A stretch of 38,716 nt of DNA from Solirubrobacterales bacterium. Its GTDB lineage: Bacteria > Actinomycetota > Thermoleophilia > Solirubrobacterales > Solirubrobacteraceae. The DNA lies in contig DAHUYZ010000015.1 in the NCBI GenBank assembly GCA_027306855.1, positions 1 to 38,716 of the forward strand. The letters are read 5' to 3'. Of this stretch, positions 1 to 8,882 are shown piece by piece. Both the position numbers and the translations under genes were made by a program. The stretch's first letter is position 1. Every line of letters begins with the position of its first letter. Under the pieces are notes generated by a model. The model was given only the letters and a program-made list of their open reading frames with translations. It was not told where the DNA came from and ran no database searches.

Positions 1-1
1 C

Positions 2-340
2 CGCCTGAAGACGTCGGGCCTGGGCCTGTCCGGCGGGCAGGCGCAGCGGCTGTGCATTGCCCGCACGCTCGCCGTCGAGCCGGACGTCGTGCTCATGGAC
101 GAGCCCTGCTCGGCGCTCGACCCGATCGCCACGCTCAAGATCGAGGAGCTGATCGATCAGCTCAAGGAGCGGATCACGATCGTGATCGTCACCCACAACA
201 TGCAGCAGGCCGCCCGCGTCGCCGACCGCACCGCGTTCATGCTCGACGGCGAGCTGGTCGAGGTCGGCCCTACCCAGAGGATCTTCACGAACCCCAACGA
301 TCCCCGAACGGAAGAATATGTCACCGGAAAGTTCGGCTAG
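2..340 (+). CDS. pstB: PstB, phosphate ABC transporter ATPase (5' truncated)
   Basis: C-terminal part of the ATPase that energises the high-affinity PstSCAB phosphate importer at the inner face of the membrane. The gene enters from outside the window and is open from base 2. The ABC signature (LSGGQAQR) is followed by the Walker [12 protein letters not shown] and the switch histidine in [13 protein letters not shown]. The segment [19 protein letters not shown] is typical of PstB rather than of other ABC ATPases. The Walker A part is not in the window. The 3' end overlaps phoU by 23 bp, the usual pstB-phoU arrangement, so the two are surely co-transcribed. Confidence 0.95.
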   Translation, partial: RLKTSGLGLSGGQAQRLCIARTLAVEPDVVLMDEPCSALDPIATLKIEELIDQLKERITIVIVTHNMQQAARVADRTAFMLDGELVEVGPTQRIFTNPNDPRTEEYVTGKFG

Positions 341-1082
341 CCAAACAGAGACGGCAGCGGCACGACCGAGCAACCCGCAGGGGCGGCTCCACTTCCAGCA
401 GCAGCTGCAGGAGCTCCAGACACGCGCGCTCGGAGGGCTGGATGTGGTCATCGAGCAGCTGGACCGAACGCTCGAGGCGCTGGCCCACCAGGACGTCGAG
501 CTGGCGCAGATGGTGATCGCCGACGACGACCGTGTCGACGGGCGCTACCTGGAGGTCCACCAGGGGATTCTCTCGCTGCTGGCGACCCAGGCTCCGGTGG
601 CGGGCGATCTGCGCCTGGTGGCCGCGCTGCTGCACGTGATCGTCCACGTCGAGCGGATGGGCGACCAGTGCGTGAACATCGCCAAGCTGATCCCGCTCTC
701 AGGCTATGAGCCGCCCGTCCGCGAGGAGGTGTTGCAGGCTCTGCTGAAGATGGGCGCTTACGCACGCTCGGAGGCCCTGCAGTGCAAGGCGGCCTTCGCC
801 GCGCGCGACGTGGCCCTCGCCCGGGACCTGATCCGCCAGGACCGCGAGATCAACAAGCTCAACCGCGAGATCTTCAGGATGGCCCTCGAGATCGGCGACG
901 ACCCGGATACGCGCGAGTGGGCGATGCACATGATCCTCGTGGCCCGCGCCATCGAGCGGATCGGCGACAACGCGGTCGACATCGGCGAGCAGGTCGCATT
1001 CGTCGCGACGGGCCTGTTCCCCGAGTTCTCAGACCACCCCCCGCAGCCGTCCGCCGCCGGGGAGAGACCCGAAAGCGCCTGA
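318..1082 (+). CDS. phoU: PhoU, phosphate signalling/transport regulator
   Basis: 254-residue PhoU, the cytoplasmic helical protein that links Pst transporter state to the PhoR/PhoB-type two-component system and restrains phosphate uptake. Two tandem PhoU three-helix domains are visible, each with a metal-binding E-R-[MI]-G-D motif: [13 protein letters not shown] near residue 112 and [15 protein letters not shown] near residue 212. The ATG at 318 lies inside the end of pstB (stop at 340), so translation is coupled. The first ~20 residues (Ser/Gln/Thr rich) are an unconserved extension; family members usually start near the FQQQLQELQ segment. Length is slightly above the usual 215-235 because of both tails. 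Confidence 0.95.
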   Translation: MSPESSASQTETAAARPSNPQGRLHFQQQLQELQTRALGGLDVVIEQLDRTLEALAHQDVELAQMVIADDDRVDGRYLEVHQGILSLLATQAPVAGDLRLVAALLHVIVHVERMGDQCVNIAKLIPLSGYEPPVREEVLQALLKMGAYARSEALQCKAAFAARDVALARDLIRQDREINKLNREIFRMALEIGDDPDTREWAMHMILVARAIERIGDNAVDIGEQVAFVATGLFPEFSDHPPQPSAAGERPESA

Positions 1083-1170
1083 CGGCAAGCGATCCGGCGA
1101 GAAGCGGCGATCTGTCGGTCCGGCATCGGACCTGATCCGTCGGCAGGCATCCGCAAATTGCGGGAAAACC

Positions 1171-1188
1171 CTGTGAAGATCTTGTGAC
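1171..1188 (+). promoter_or_regulatory. Pho-box-like direct repeat
   Basis: CTGTGAA-GATC-TTGTGAC is a 7-4-7 direct repeat with 11-bp periodicity. That is the architecture of the E. coli Pho box (CTGTCAT repeats) and, read on the other strand (GTCACA / TTCACA 11 bp apart), of the actinobacterial PhoP/RegX3 box. It sits in the phoU-regulator gap, 22 bp before a possible -10. The likely binder is the PhoB-like regulator encoded just downstream, which would make it autoregulatory. Binding itself is inference. Confidence 0.5.
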
Positions 1189-1210
1189 CATTTTGGTGCA
1201 TAGGCTCACG

Positions 1211-1216
1211 TATCCT
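1211..1216 (+). promoter_or_regulatory. possible -10 element of the response regulator
   Basis: TATCCT (4/6 to TATAAT) lies 25 bp before the ATG at 1242. The Pho-box-like repeat ends where the -35 would begin, as in activator-dependent Pho promoters. The same hexamer occurs 25 bp before the sulfate-binding protein ATG. Confidence 0.3.
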
Positions 1217-1241
1217 GCGGCTCCCCTACACTGCGGCGCAG

Positions 1242-2129
1242 ATGACGGCGGGCATCCTCGGCAAGGATGAAGGGGTCGTAGGGACCATCGCCGGTACAGG
1301 CGCCATGCGCTTGGCGGTGCTGGACCGCGACAGCGGGTTCATCCAGGTTTTGACCAAGCGCATGGACCGTCTCGGCTGGGAGCACCGCGTCCTGGCTGGG
1401 CCGGTGCCGACGGAGGCGATCGCTTCGATGCGCCTGAGCGCACTCGTCGTCGATCTGGCGGTGCTCGGCCCGCAGGCGTGGGAATGGCTGGAGCGGCTTC
1501 GCACGACGCTGCCGGAGCTCGGCGTCATCGTCTGCACGGGCCCCTCGACGGTCGCCCAGCGCGTGCGCGGGTTGAGACTCGGCGCAGACGACTGGGTCAC
1601 CAAGCCGACCCATCCAGAGGAGGTGATCGCGCGGGTCGAAGGCCTGGCAAGGCGTCGCCGACGCTCGAGCCCTCGTCTGCAGGCCAAACCGCTGTCGGCG
1701 GGCGAGGTCGAGATCCACGCCGATCGATTCCAGGCGTTCGTCGCCGGAGATAGCCTCGAACTGACGCGACGAGAGTTCGAGCTGCTAGAGCTGCTTGCGA
1801 GCGGCGAAGGACGGGTGCTCGAGCGCGAGGAGATCTATTCGCGGTTGTGGGGATATGCGATGGTGCGTGGCGACCGCTCGGTCGACGTGTTCGTGCGCAA
1901 GCTGCGCCAGAAGCTCGAGAAGGCATCGCCCGACTGGCGCTACATCCACACGCACTTCGGGATCGGCTACCGCTTCGCCGCCGAGCCTCGCGACGGCGCC
2001 AAGGCCGGCTTGGTGATCGAGCCGTCCATCATGCAGGCCGGCGCCCAAGACGAGCCCGTTGACGCTGAGCTCTGTCAGGATGGGTCGCATGAGCGCCACA
2101 GTCGCGAGCCGGCAGCCGTCGGGGCATGA
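1242..2129 (+). CDS. OmpR/PhoB-family response regulator, Pho-type
   Basis: Two-domain DNA-binding response regulator. The receiver begins at MRLAVLDRDSG (ATG at 1305) and keeps the phospho-acceptor Asp (VVDLAVLG), the Thr (VCTG) and the Lys (VTKP). The acidic pocket reads D-R-D, so one commonly acidic position is Arg. The winged-helix effector runs from about EVEIHADR to GIGYRF, with the recognition-helix segment RSVDVFVRKLRQKLE. About 45 residues of non-conserved tail overlap the ppk start in another frame. The ATG at 1242 adds 21 residues before the receiver; 1305 is an equally possible start and neither has a strong ribosome site. Its place between phoU and ppk and the Pho-box-like repeat upstream argue for phosphate control. 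No histidine kinase is adjacent on the visible side. Confidence 0.88.
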   Translation: MTAGILGKDEGVVGTIAGTGAMRLAVLDRDSGFIQVLTKRMDRLGWEHRVLAGPVPTEAIASMRLSALVVDLAVLGPQAWEWLERLRTTLPELGVIVCTGPSTVAQRVRGLRLGADDWVTKPTHPEEVIARVEGLARRRRRSSPRLQAKPLSAGEVEIHADRFQAFVAGDSLELTRREFELLELLASGEGRVLEREEIYSRLWGYAMVRGDRSVDVFVRKLRQKLEKASPDWRYIHTHFGIGYRFAAEPRDGAKAGLVIEPSIMQAGAQDEPVDAELCQDGSHERHSREPAAVGA

Positions 2130-4257
2130 CGAGCATCGGCGCCTGCACGATCCATCGCTTTATCTAAACCGCGAGCTCTCCTGGCTCGACTTCAACGAGC
2201 GTGTCCTTCAGCTCGCCGAAGACGAGCAGATCCCGCTGCTCGAGCGCGTCAAGTTCTGCGCGATCTATACGACCAACCTCGACGAGTACTACATGGTGCG
2301 AGTCGCCGGCCTGCACGACCAGATCGACGCGGGCGTCGAGAACCCGAGCCAGGACGGCCGAACTCCCTCGGAGACGATCGCTTCGATCCGCGAGCGAGTG
2401 CTCGAGCTGAGCACACGCCTGAACGCCTGCTGGGACGAGCGTCTGCGCCCCGCGCTCGCCGAACACGGAATCAATGTCGTGGGCGTCGATCAGCTGAGCG
2501 TCGAGCAGCACGCCGAGCTGAGCAGGCACTTCGCGAAGGTGATCTTCCCCGCGCTGACGCCCCTTGCGGTCGCGCCCGGACGCCCCTTCCCCTACATCTC
2601 GAACCTTTCTTTGAGCCTTGCCATCCACGTCCGCGACCCGGGCGGCGGCGAGACGGTGTTCGCGCGCGTGAAGGTTCCCGCGGAGATCTTGCCCCGCTTC
2701 GTGACGATCCGGACGCCGGGACCGGCGACCCCCCAGAACGCTCAGGTCGCGACGCTGGTGCCGCTTGAGGAAGTCATAGCCCACCACCTGGATGCGCTGT
2801 TCCCAGGCATGGAGATCGTCGGCTACGACTTCTTCAGGGTCACGCGCGACGCCGACCTCGAGGTCTCAGACGACGCGGCCGACCTGTTGCAAGCCGTCGA
2901 GGACGAGCTGAGACGACGCCGCTTCGGCGAGATCGTGCGGGTGGAGGTGGGCGCCCGCTGCTCGCAGAGCCTGCGCGAAGAGCTCATCGGCCTGCTCGGA
3001 GGCAGCGAGGATGAGGTCTATCCGGCTGGCGGCCTGATCGACATGGGCTCGCTGTGGCAGATCGTGCGCCTGCCGGGGATGCCGGAGCTCCGAAACGCTC
3101 CATACACGTCCGTCACCCATCCTCGCCTGCTGCGTCACGAGGGCGAGCGTCCCGACGTGTTCGCCGCGATGCGAGACGGCGACGTGCTGGTGCACCATCC
3201 TTACGAGTCGTTCGCGACCTCGGTCGAGCGCTTCGTCGAGCAGGCCGTCGCCGACCCGAACGTGCTCGCGATCAAGCAGACCGTCTATCGCACGAGCGAC
3301 GAGTCCTCGCTCGTGCCGGACCTGATCGAAGCCTCCGAACGCGGCAAGCAGGCGGTCGCGCTTGTCGAGCTGACGGCGCGATTCGACGAGCGCACGAACA
3401 TCCAGTGGGCGAAGGCGATGGAGGAGGCGGGCGTGCACGTCGTCTACGGCCAGCCGGCCTTGAAGACCCACGTGAAGTGCGTGCTCGTCGTGCGACGTGA
3501 GGGCGACGGCGTGCGCAACTACGTGCACCTAGGCACCGGCAACTACCATTCAGCGACCGCACGTCTATATACGGACTTCGGCTTGTTCACGACCGACGAG
3601 CAGATCGGAGCGGACGTGGCGGACATGTTCAACAACCTCACCGGCTACGGCCGCCCGTTGAGCTACCGCAAGGTGATGATCGCGCCCGCCCACCTGCGCG
3701 AGGGGATCATCGACGAGATCATGCGGACGATCGCCGCGCACTCTCCCGACGCGCCGGCGAGGATCGCGATGAAGATGAACGCGCTCGTCGATGGGCGCTG
3801 CATACGAGCGCTCTACAAGGCATCGATGGCCGGCGTGAAGATCGATCTGAACGTGCGAGGGATCTGCTGCCTGCGTCCCGGCATCGAGGGGCTCTCGGAG
3901 AACATCACGGTCGCCTCGGTCGTCGGCCAGTTCCTCGAGCACTCGCGTATCTACAGCTTCGAGCGCGAAGGCGAGAACACGGTGTACATCGCCTCAGCCG
4001 ATCTGATGCCGCGCAACCTCGACCATCGCGTCGAGCTCGCGGCCCCGATCGCCGCCCCCGAACTGAGGGACGAGCTGATGGACACGCTGGAGCGCGCGTT
4101 CGCCGACAACCAGCGCTCGTGGCAGCTCGATTCCGAGGGCGCGTGGCACAGGCGCTCTCCTGTAGACGGCGAACGCCCGCGCAACATGCAGGTCGAGCTG
4201 ATGGAGCTGCATTCGCGGCGCGCGGCCGAGGTCACGCCCGCCGACGCGCAAGACTAG
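2059..4257 (+). CDS. ppk1: polyphosphate kinase 1
   Basis: PPK1, which reversibly polymerises the gamma-phosphate of ATP into polyphosphate. Full length at 732 residues. The N-terminal domain opens with the hallmark YLNRELSWLDFNERVLQLAED. The two phospholipase-D-like C-terminal domains carry both expected histidines: one in NYVHLGTGNYH (about H490), the usual autophosphorylation site, and one in FLEHSRIYSF (about H628). The gene overlaps the response regulator by 71 bp from the ATG at 2059; the ATG at 2089 gives a smaller overlap and loses only ten unconserved residues. Co-transcription with the Pho-type regulator implies that polyphosphate storage is tied to phosphate status. Confidence 0.96.
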   Translation: MTLSSVRMGRMSATVASRQPSGHDEHRRLHDPSLYLNRELSWLDFNERVLQLAEDEQIPLLERVKFCAIYTTNLDEYYMVRVAGLHDQIDAGVENPSQDGRTPSETIASIRERVLELSTRLNACWDERLRPALAEHGINVVGVDQLSVEQHAELSRHFAKVIFPALTPLAVAPGRPFPYISNLSLSLAIHVRDPGGGETVFARVKVPAEILPRFVTIRTPGPATPQNAQVATLVPLEEVIAHHLDALFPGMEIVGYDFFRVTRDADLEVSDDAADLLQAVEDELRRRRFGEIVRVEVGARCSQSLREELIGLLGGSEDEVYPAGGLIDMGSLWQIVRLPGMPELRNAPYTSVTHPRLLRHEGERPDVFAAMRDGDVLVHHPYESFATSVERFVEQAVADPNVLAIKQTVYRTSDESSLVPDLIEASERGKQAVALVELTARFDERTNIQWAKAMEEAGVHVVYGQPALKTHVKCVLVVRREGDGVRNYVHLGTGNYHSATARLYTDFGLFTTDEQIGADVADMFNNLTGYGRPLSYRKVMIAPAHLREGIIDEIMRTIAAHSPDAPARIAMKMNALVDGRCIRALYKASMAGVKIDLNVRGICCLRPGIEGLSENITVASVVGQFLEHSRIYSFEREGENTVYIASADLMPRNLDHRVELAAPIAAPELRDELMDTLERAFADNQRSWQLDSEGAWHRRSPVDGERPRNMQVELMELHSRRAAEVTPADAQD

Positions 4258-4417
4258 TGGTTCAGCCTGGAAATACGCTGAGGGTTTGCCGAGTGTATGC
4301 GCGTGATCTGACGGTTCACGGTGTTCGTGTGCGTACCGGTAGTACGTGTGCGAACGCCGGGAAGCGTCAGGCGCGTGCAGACGCCGGGAAACACCAGCGG
4401 ATTTACAGGATGGGCCA
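4258..4417. other. repeat-bearing intergenic spacer between convergent ppk1 and peroxiredoxin
   Basis: 160 bp without a gene. It holds two copies of CGTGTGCG flanking the 8-bp palindrome TACCGGTA, and two copies of ACGCCGGGAA about 34 bp apart. No T-tract terminator is evident. It could be a structured 3' end or a small RNA; the sequence alone does not decide. Confidence 0.4.
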
Positions 4418-4873
4418 CTAGAGCGTCTGCAGCGCGGCCTTGAGCTCGTCGACGGTCTGGTAGTCGAGCCCGAGGCGATGATCGTGGCGGTGGCGCACGA
4501 TGCCGTGCTCGTCGATCACGATCACCGACCGCGCGGTCGTGCCGATGCCGGGCGTCACGGCGCTGTAGGCCCTGGCGACGCTGCGGTCTACGTCCGCGAG
4601 CAGGGGCACGTTGAGGCCGTGCTTGGCCTTGAAGCTCTCATGCGAGGAGAGACCCTGGGAAGAGATCCCGACGACGGTGGCGCCCAGAGAGGCGAAGTCC
4701 TCGGCGCGGTCGCGATAGGAGCAGAACTGACGCGTGCACACCATCGTGTTGTCGCCCGGATAGAACAGCAGCACCACTCGTTCGCCGCGATGGTCCGAGA
4801 GCTTGAAGGGCCCGTCCGTGCCCTGCAGCTCGAAGTCGGGTGCCTGCTCGCCGACGCGTGGTGCCTTGGCCAT
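4418..4873 (-). CDS. bcp: thioredoxin-dependent peroxiredoxin, PrxQ/BCP type
   Basis: 151-residue cytoplasmic peroxiredoxin that reduces hydrogen and organic peroxides with thioredoxin-type donors. The AhpC/TSA fold starts at GEQAPDFELQGTDG. The active-site block is FYPGDNTMVCTRQFC, with peroxidatic Cys46 and, five residues on, Cys51. This spacing is the signature of the PrxQ/BCP subgroup with an intramolecular disulfide. The usual Pro-Gly before the first Cys (TPGCT) is replaced by Met-Val (TMVCT), which is tolerated in the family. The gene converges on ppk1 and diverges from the lipoprotein gene, so it is probably monocistronic. Confidence 0.93.
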   Translation of the reverse strand: MAKAPRVGEQAPDFELQGTDGPFKLSDHRGERVVLLFYPGDNTMVCTRQFCSYRDRAEDFASLGATVVGISSQGLSSHESFKAKHGLNVPLLADVDRSVARAYSAVTPGIGTTARSVIVIDEHGIVRHRHDHRLGLDYQTVDELKAALQTL

Positions 4874-4986
4874 GCCTACCGCCTCCCGTTTGATGTGGCC
4901 ACGAGCATAGTCCTCGAGGCTGCGCTACAACACACCACGCCATGCATCGGGTAGGAAGATCTGTGGGACTCGTCGGAGAGAGAGCC

Positions 4987-6492
4987 ATGCGCCTCGCCCA
5001 AACGAAAGCCGCGCGACCCGTCGGAGCACTCACGCTCAGCGCGTTGCTCGGAGCCTGCGGTGGGGGCTCTGCCGACACTTCGAATGCCACGGCGCCGCCA
5101 GGCGCCATCCCCACCCCCGCGAAAGCGGCCGGTGCGCGCCTGCTCGACTGGCCCGAGTTCGGCCTGAACCCCCAACGCTCAGACGTTAGCCCGCTATCGA
5201 CGGGCATCACCGCCGCGAATGTCGCCCAGCTGCGCCGCATGACGGTGTCGCTGCCCGGAACGGTCGACTCCTCGCCGATCTACCTGCACGAAGCGAGCGT
5301 AGCCGGCTCCACGCACAGCGTCGTCGTCGTAACGACGACGTACGGCAAGACGCTTGCGATCGACGCGGGCAGCGGACACATCCTGTGGACGTTCACACCC
5401 CCCGGCTACTCGCAATGGGCGGGCAGCGCGCAGATCACGACGACGAGCCCGGCGGCGGACCCGGACGGGCGCTTCGTGTACGCGGCCTCTCCCAACGGCC
5501 TGATCCACAAGCTCTCGCTCGCAGACGGCGCCGAGGCGAGCGGCTGGCCGGTGTCGGTCACACGCGACGCAGCCCACGAGAAGCTGGCGGCAGCGCTGAA
5601 CGTGTACGGCCCCTACGTGATCGCGGCCACAGGTGGCTACTACGGCGACGCTCCCCCCTATCAGGGCCACGTCGTGCTGATCGACCGCACGAGCGGGCAC
5701 ATCGCGAGTGTGTTCAACACGCTGTGTGCGAACCGCCGCCACATCATCGTCGCGAGCAGCTGCGGATCGAGCGACTCGGCGATCCTCTCGCGCGGCGGGG
5801 CCGTCGTCGAGCCGGGTGGGAAGCGCCTGCTCGTCTCGACGGGCAACGGGCCATGGAACGGCACGAGCGATTTCGGCGACAGCGTGATCGAGCTGACGGT
5901 TCCGGACCTGCGTTTCAGGCAGGCGTTCACGCCGACGAATCAGGCCCAGCTGAACGAAAGCGACACCGATCTGGGGTCGAGCGCTCCCGTGCTGCTCGGC
6001 CAGGATCGCGTGCTGATCGCCGGCAAGGACGGGATCATGCGCGCACTCTCGCTCTCACGGCTCGACGGCCGCCGCCCCACGCGACCCAACAGGCTCGGCG
6101 GCGAAGTCCAGCGCTTGGCGCTCCCCGGCGGGGGCGAACTGTTCACGCAGGCCGCCGTATGGCATCAGGGCAAGAGCACGACCGTGTTCGTCGGGGGACC
6201 GAACGCGACCAGCGCGTTTGCGCTGCGCAAAGGGCGGCTCGCGCTCGCCTGGACGAACGGCAACCCCGGCACGAGCCCCGTGATGGCGGGAGGCCTGCTC
6301 TATGTGTACGACCCCTCCGGCGGCGGGATCAACGTCTACAGGCCGACCTCCTCCAGGCCGATCGCCAAGCTGGGAGGCGACTCAGGCCATTGGAACAGCC
6401 CGATCGTCGTCGACGGCCATGTGATCGAGCCGGAGGGCAACGCCAACGACCACCGCTCGTCGCGAACGCTCGAGCTGTTCTCGGCGTCCTGA
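4987..6492 (+). CDS. exported PQQ-like beta-propeller lipoprotein
   Basis: Predicted surface lipoprotein of 501 residues. The start was set at the ATG at 4987, which has GGAGAG just upstream and yields a clean signal peptide: basic n-region, hydrophobic core, then the lipobox LGAC with Cys24 as the lipidation site, followed by a Gly/Ser linker. The rest is a repeated beta-blade pattern of the PQQ-binding-like propeller family, for example KTLAIDAGSGHILWTFTPP, GLIHKLSLADG and GHVVLIDRTSGHIASV. No dehydrogenase catalytic signature is recognisable, so it is more likely a binding or scaffold protein than an enzyme. The MmpL transporter follows 35 bp downstream on the same strand; a shared envelope role is inference. 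Confidence 0.82.
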   Translation: MRLAQTKAARPVGALTLSALLGACGGGSADTSNATAPPGAIPTPAKAAGARLLDWPEFGLNPQRSDVSPLSTGITAANVAQLRRMTVSLPGTVDSSPIYLHEASVAGSTHSVVVVTTTYGKTLAIDAGSGHILWTFTPPGYSQWAGSAQITTTSPAADPDGRFVYAASPNGLIHKLSLADGAEASGWPVSVTRDAAHEKLAAALNVYGPYVIAATGGYYGDAPPYQGHVVLIDRTSGHIASVFNTLCANRRHIIVASSCGSSDSAILSRGGAVVEPGGKRLLVSTGNGPWNGTSDFGDSVIELTVPDLRFRQAFTPTNQAQLNESDTDLGSSAPVLLGQDRVLIAGKDGIMRALSLSRLDGRRPTRPNRLGGEVQRLALPGGGELFTQAAVWHQGKSTTVFVGGPNATSAFALRKGRLALAWTNGNPGTSPVMAGGLLYVYDPSGGGINVYRPTSSRPIAKLGGDSGHWNSPIVVDGHVIEPEGNANDHRSSRTLELFSAS

Positions 6493-6527
6493 CGCACCCC
6501 TGAGACGCGCCCTTCTAAGCTCTCCGA

Positions 6528-8882
6528 ATGCTCAGACTCGCTCGCTGGTCGACGACCCACCGCCTCTACATCGCGATCGGCTGGGTCGTGCTGCTGCTTG
6601 CCGTCAACGCCGTCGCTCGCTCGGCAGGGACGAGCTACTCCAACAACTTCACGATCCCCAACTCCGACGCTCAGCGAGCGACCGACCTGTTGCAGCAGAG
6701 CTTCCCCGCCCAGGCCGGTGACCGAGACACGATCGTCTTCAAGGTCACCCACGGCTCAGTCACGGACCCGGCCGTGCGCGCGCGCATGCAGGCGCTGTTC
6801 GCGAAGGTCTCGCGTCTGCCGCACGTGGCGGGCGTCGTAAGCCCCTACGGTCCGGCGGCCGGCAGAGCGATATCGCACGACGGGCGGATCGCGTTTGCGA
6901 CCGTCGAATTCGACGAGAAGGCCAACAACCTACCCAAGAGCGCGGCCAAGAACGTGATCGCCGCGGCCGGGGCGGCGCGTGCCCCTGGCCTGCAGATCGA
7001 GCTGGGCGGACCCGCGATCGAGCAGAGTCAGCAGCAGGGCTTCGGCCTGACGACCGCGATCGGCCTGCTCGCAGCGATCGTCGTGCTGCTGGTCACGTTC
7101 GGCTCGCTTGTCGCAATGGGCCTGCCGATCGTCACTGCGCTGTTCGGTCTGGGCACGGGCCTCGGCTTGATCGCCCTGTTTACGCACCTCGTCGACACCC
7201 CCAACTTCTCCTCCGAGCTTGCCGCGATGATCGGGCTCGGGGTCGGCATCGACTACGCGCTGTTCATCGTCACCCGCTTCCGCGAGGCCTATGCGACGCC
7301 GGGGCCCACGCATGAAGACGTGCGCGAGTCCGTCGTGCAGGCAATGGACACCGCCGGGCGCGCCGTCCTGTTCGCCGGCTGCACGGTCGTGATCGCGCTG
7401 CTCGGCATGATGCTGCTCGGTGTGAGCTTCCTCTATGGCGTTGCGATCTCCGCGTCGATCGGCGTGCTGCTCGTGATGCTCGGTTCGCTGACCCTCCTGC
7501 CCGCCCTGCTGACGCTCGCCGGGAGACGGCTGATGCGCCCCGGCTGGCGGGCGCGCCGCCGCGGGAAGCCGGCGGTATCGGCGCCGGGTGCGCATTGGTG
7601 GCTGCGCTGGAGCATGTTTGTGCAGCGGCGCCCCGGCAAGATCGCCGTCGTCGCGACGGTCGTGATGCTGCTGATCGCGGCTCCCGCGACCGCCTTGCGC
7701 CTCGGCTCCAGCGACGCAAGCAACGATCCGGTGAGCTTCACGACATACAAGGCGTACGAGCTGCTCGCCGAAGGCTTCGGTCAGGGCTTCAACGGCCCGC
7801 TCGAGGTGGTCGCGAAGCTGCCGAGACCCGAACGCTCCACAGCCCAGGCGCCAGGTGGCGAGGGCTCGGGCAGCGGCGCCTCATCGACCGCCGGCTCGAC
7901 GAGGGGCACGGCGTTGCGCAGCCCCGCAGGCGAAGGGCCGAGCGCGCGCACACTTGGCGAGCTGCAGCGGACTCTCGCTGCTACGCCTGGAGTCGTCGCC
8001 GTCACGCCCCCTCGCGTAAGCCCCTCAGGCGAAGTGGCGACTATCTCCGTCTACCCGCGCTCCTCGCCCCAGGCGTACGCGACCACTCAGCTCGTTTCGC
8101 ACCTGCGCGAAGATGTGATCCCGCCCGTCGCCTCTAAGACGGGGATGAAAGTCTACGTCGGCGGCTTCACGGCCGGCGGTGTCGACTTCGCCGCGACGCT
8201 CGCGAAAAAGCTGCCGCTGTTCATCGGCGTCGTTGTGCTTGTCTCCGCGCTGCTGCTGATGGTCGTGTTCCGCTCGCTCGTCATCCCGCTGCAGGCGGCG
8301 GTCATGAACCTGCTCTCTATCGGCGCTTCGCTCGGCGTGATCGTCGTCGTCTTCCAGTGGGGCTGGCTCGACGGGCTGATGGGCGTGAGCGGCGGTCCGA
8401 TCGAGTCGTTCATCCCGGTGATGCTGTTCGCGATCGTGTTCGGCCTGTCGATGGACTATGAGGTCTTCTTGATCTCGCGCATCCATGAGCAGTGGGCGCG
8501 CACCGGCGACGCGCGCCGAGCGGTCGGCGAGGGTCTCGCTCTCACGGGGCGCGTCATCACGGCCGCCGCCGCGATCATGATCTGCGTATTCCTGTCGTTC
8601 ATGCTCGGCGAAGACAGAGTGATCAAGGAGTTCGGACTGAGCCTCGCCTCGGCCGTGTTCTTAGACGCTGTGGTCGTGCGCTGCCTATTGATGCCCGCCG
8701 TGCTCGATCTGCTCGGCGAGCGGACGTGGGCGCTTCCCGACCGTCTAGACCGACTGCTGCCGAGCCTGAACATCGATGGCGCCGCGACGCGCCTCACTCC
8801 CGAGGAGGAAGCGGAGTTCGCCGCCTTCTCCGCCGGAGAGGCACGCGCCCGAGCCGGCGCGAGCGGGAGGACCGAGGGCTGA
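6528..8882 (+). CDS. MMPL-family RND transporter
   Basis: 784-residue inner-membrane transporter of the MmpL branch of the RND superfamily, proton-driven exporters of lipids and other envelope molecules. It shows the duplicated layout: one N-terminal TM (about residues 12-32), an exported loop, a five-TM block (about 180-340), a second TM near 370-390, a second exported loop, and a final five-TM block (about 560-740). The family motifs GLGVGIDYALFIVTRFRE and VFGLSMDYEVFLISRIHEQW carry the Asp-Tyr pairs of the proton relay. The second loop holds a low-complexity Gly/Ser/Ala insert near residue 445. The stop codon overlaps the start of the next gene, so the two are translationally coupled. Substrate unknown. 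Confidence 0.95.
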   Translation: MLRLARWSTTHRLYIAIGWVVLLLAVNAVARSAGTSYSNNFTIPNSDAQRATDLLQQSFPAQAGDRDTIVFKVTHGSVTDPAVRARMQALFAKVSRLPHVAGVVSPYGPAAGRAISHDGRIAFATVEFDEKANNLPKSAAKNVIAAAGAARAPGLQIELGGPAIEQSQQQGFGLTTAIGLLAAIVVLLVTFGSLVAMGLPIVTALFGLGTGLGLIALFTHLVDTPNFSSELAAMIGLGVGIDYALFIVTRFREAYATPGPTHEDVRESVVQAMDTAGRAVLFAGCTVVIALLGMMLLGVSFLYGVAISASIGVLLVMLGSLTLLPALLTLAGRRLMRPGWRARRRGKPAVSAPGAHWWLRWSMFVQRRPGKIAVVATVVMLLIAAPATALRLGSSDASNDPVSFTTYKAYELLAEGFGQGFNGPLEVVAKLPRPERSTAQAPGGEGSGSGASSTAGSTRGTALRSPAGEGPSARTLGELQRTLAATPGVVAVTPPRVSPSGEVATISVYPRSSPQAYATTQLVSHLREDVIPPVASKTGMKVYVGGFTAGGVDFAATLAKKLPLFIGVVVLVSALLLMVVFRSLVIPLQAAVMNLLSIGASLGVIVVVFQWGWLDGLMGVSGGPIESFIPVMLFAIVFGLSMDYEVFLISRIHEQWARTGDARRAVGEGLALTGRVITAAAAIMICVFLSFMLGEDRVIKEFGLSLASAVFLDAVVVRCLLMPAVLDLLGERTWALPDRLDRLLPSLNIDGAATRLTPEEEAEFAAFSAGEARARAGASGRTEG

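Noticed and set aside
8492-8878. Upstream extension of the alkaline-phosphatase-like membrane protein from an ATG inside mmpL
   Set aside because: It would overlap mmpL by 390 bp with Arg-rich sequence and bury the signal peptide; a coupled CTG start explains the data better.
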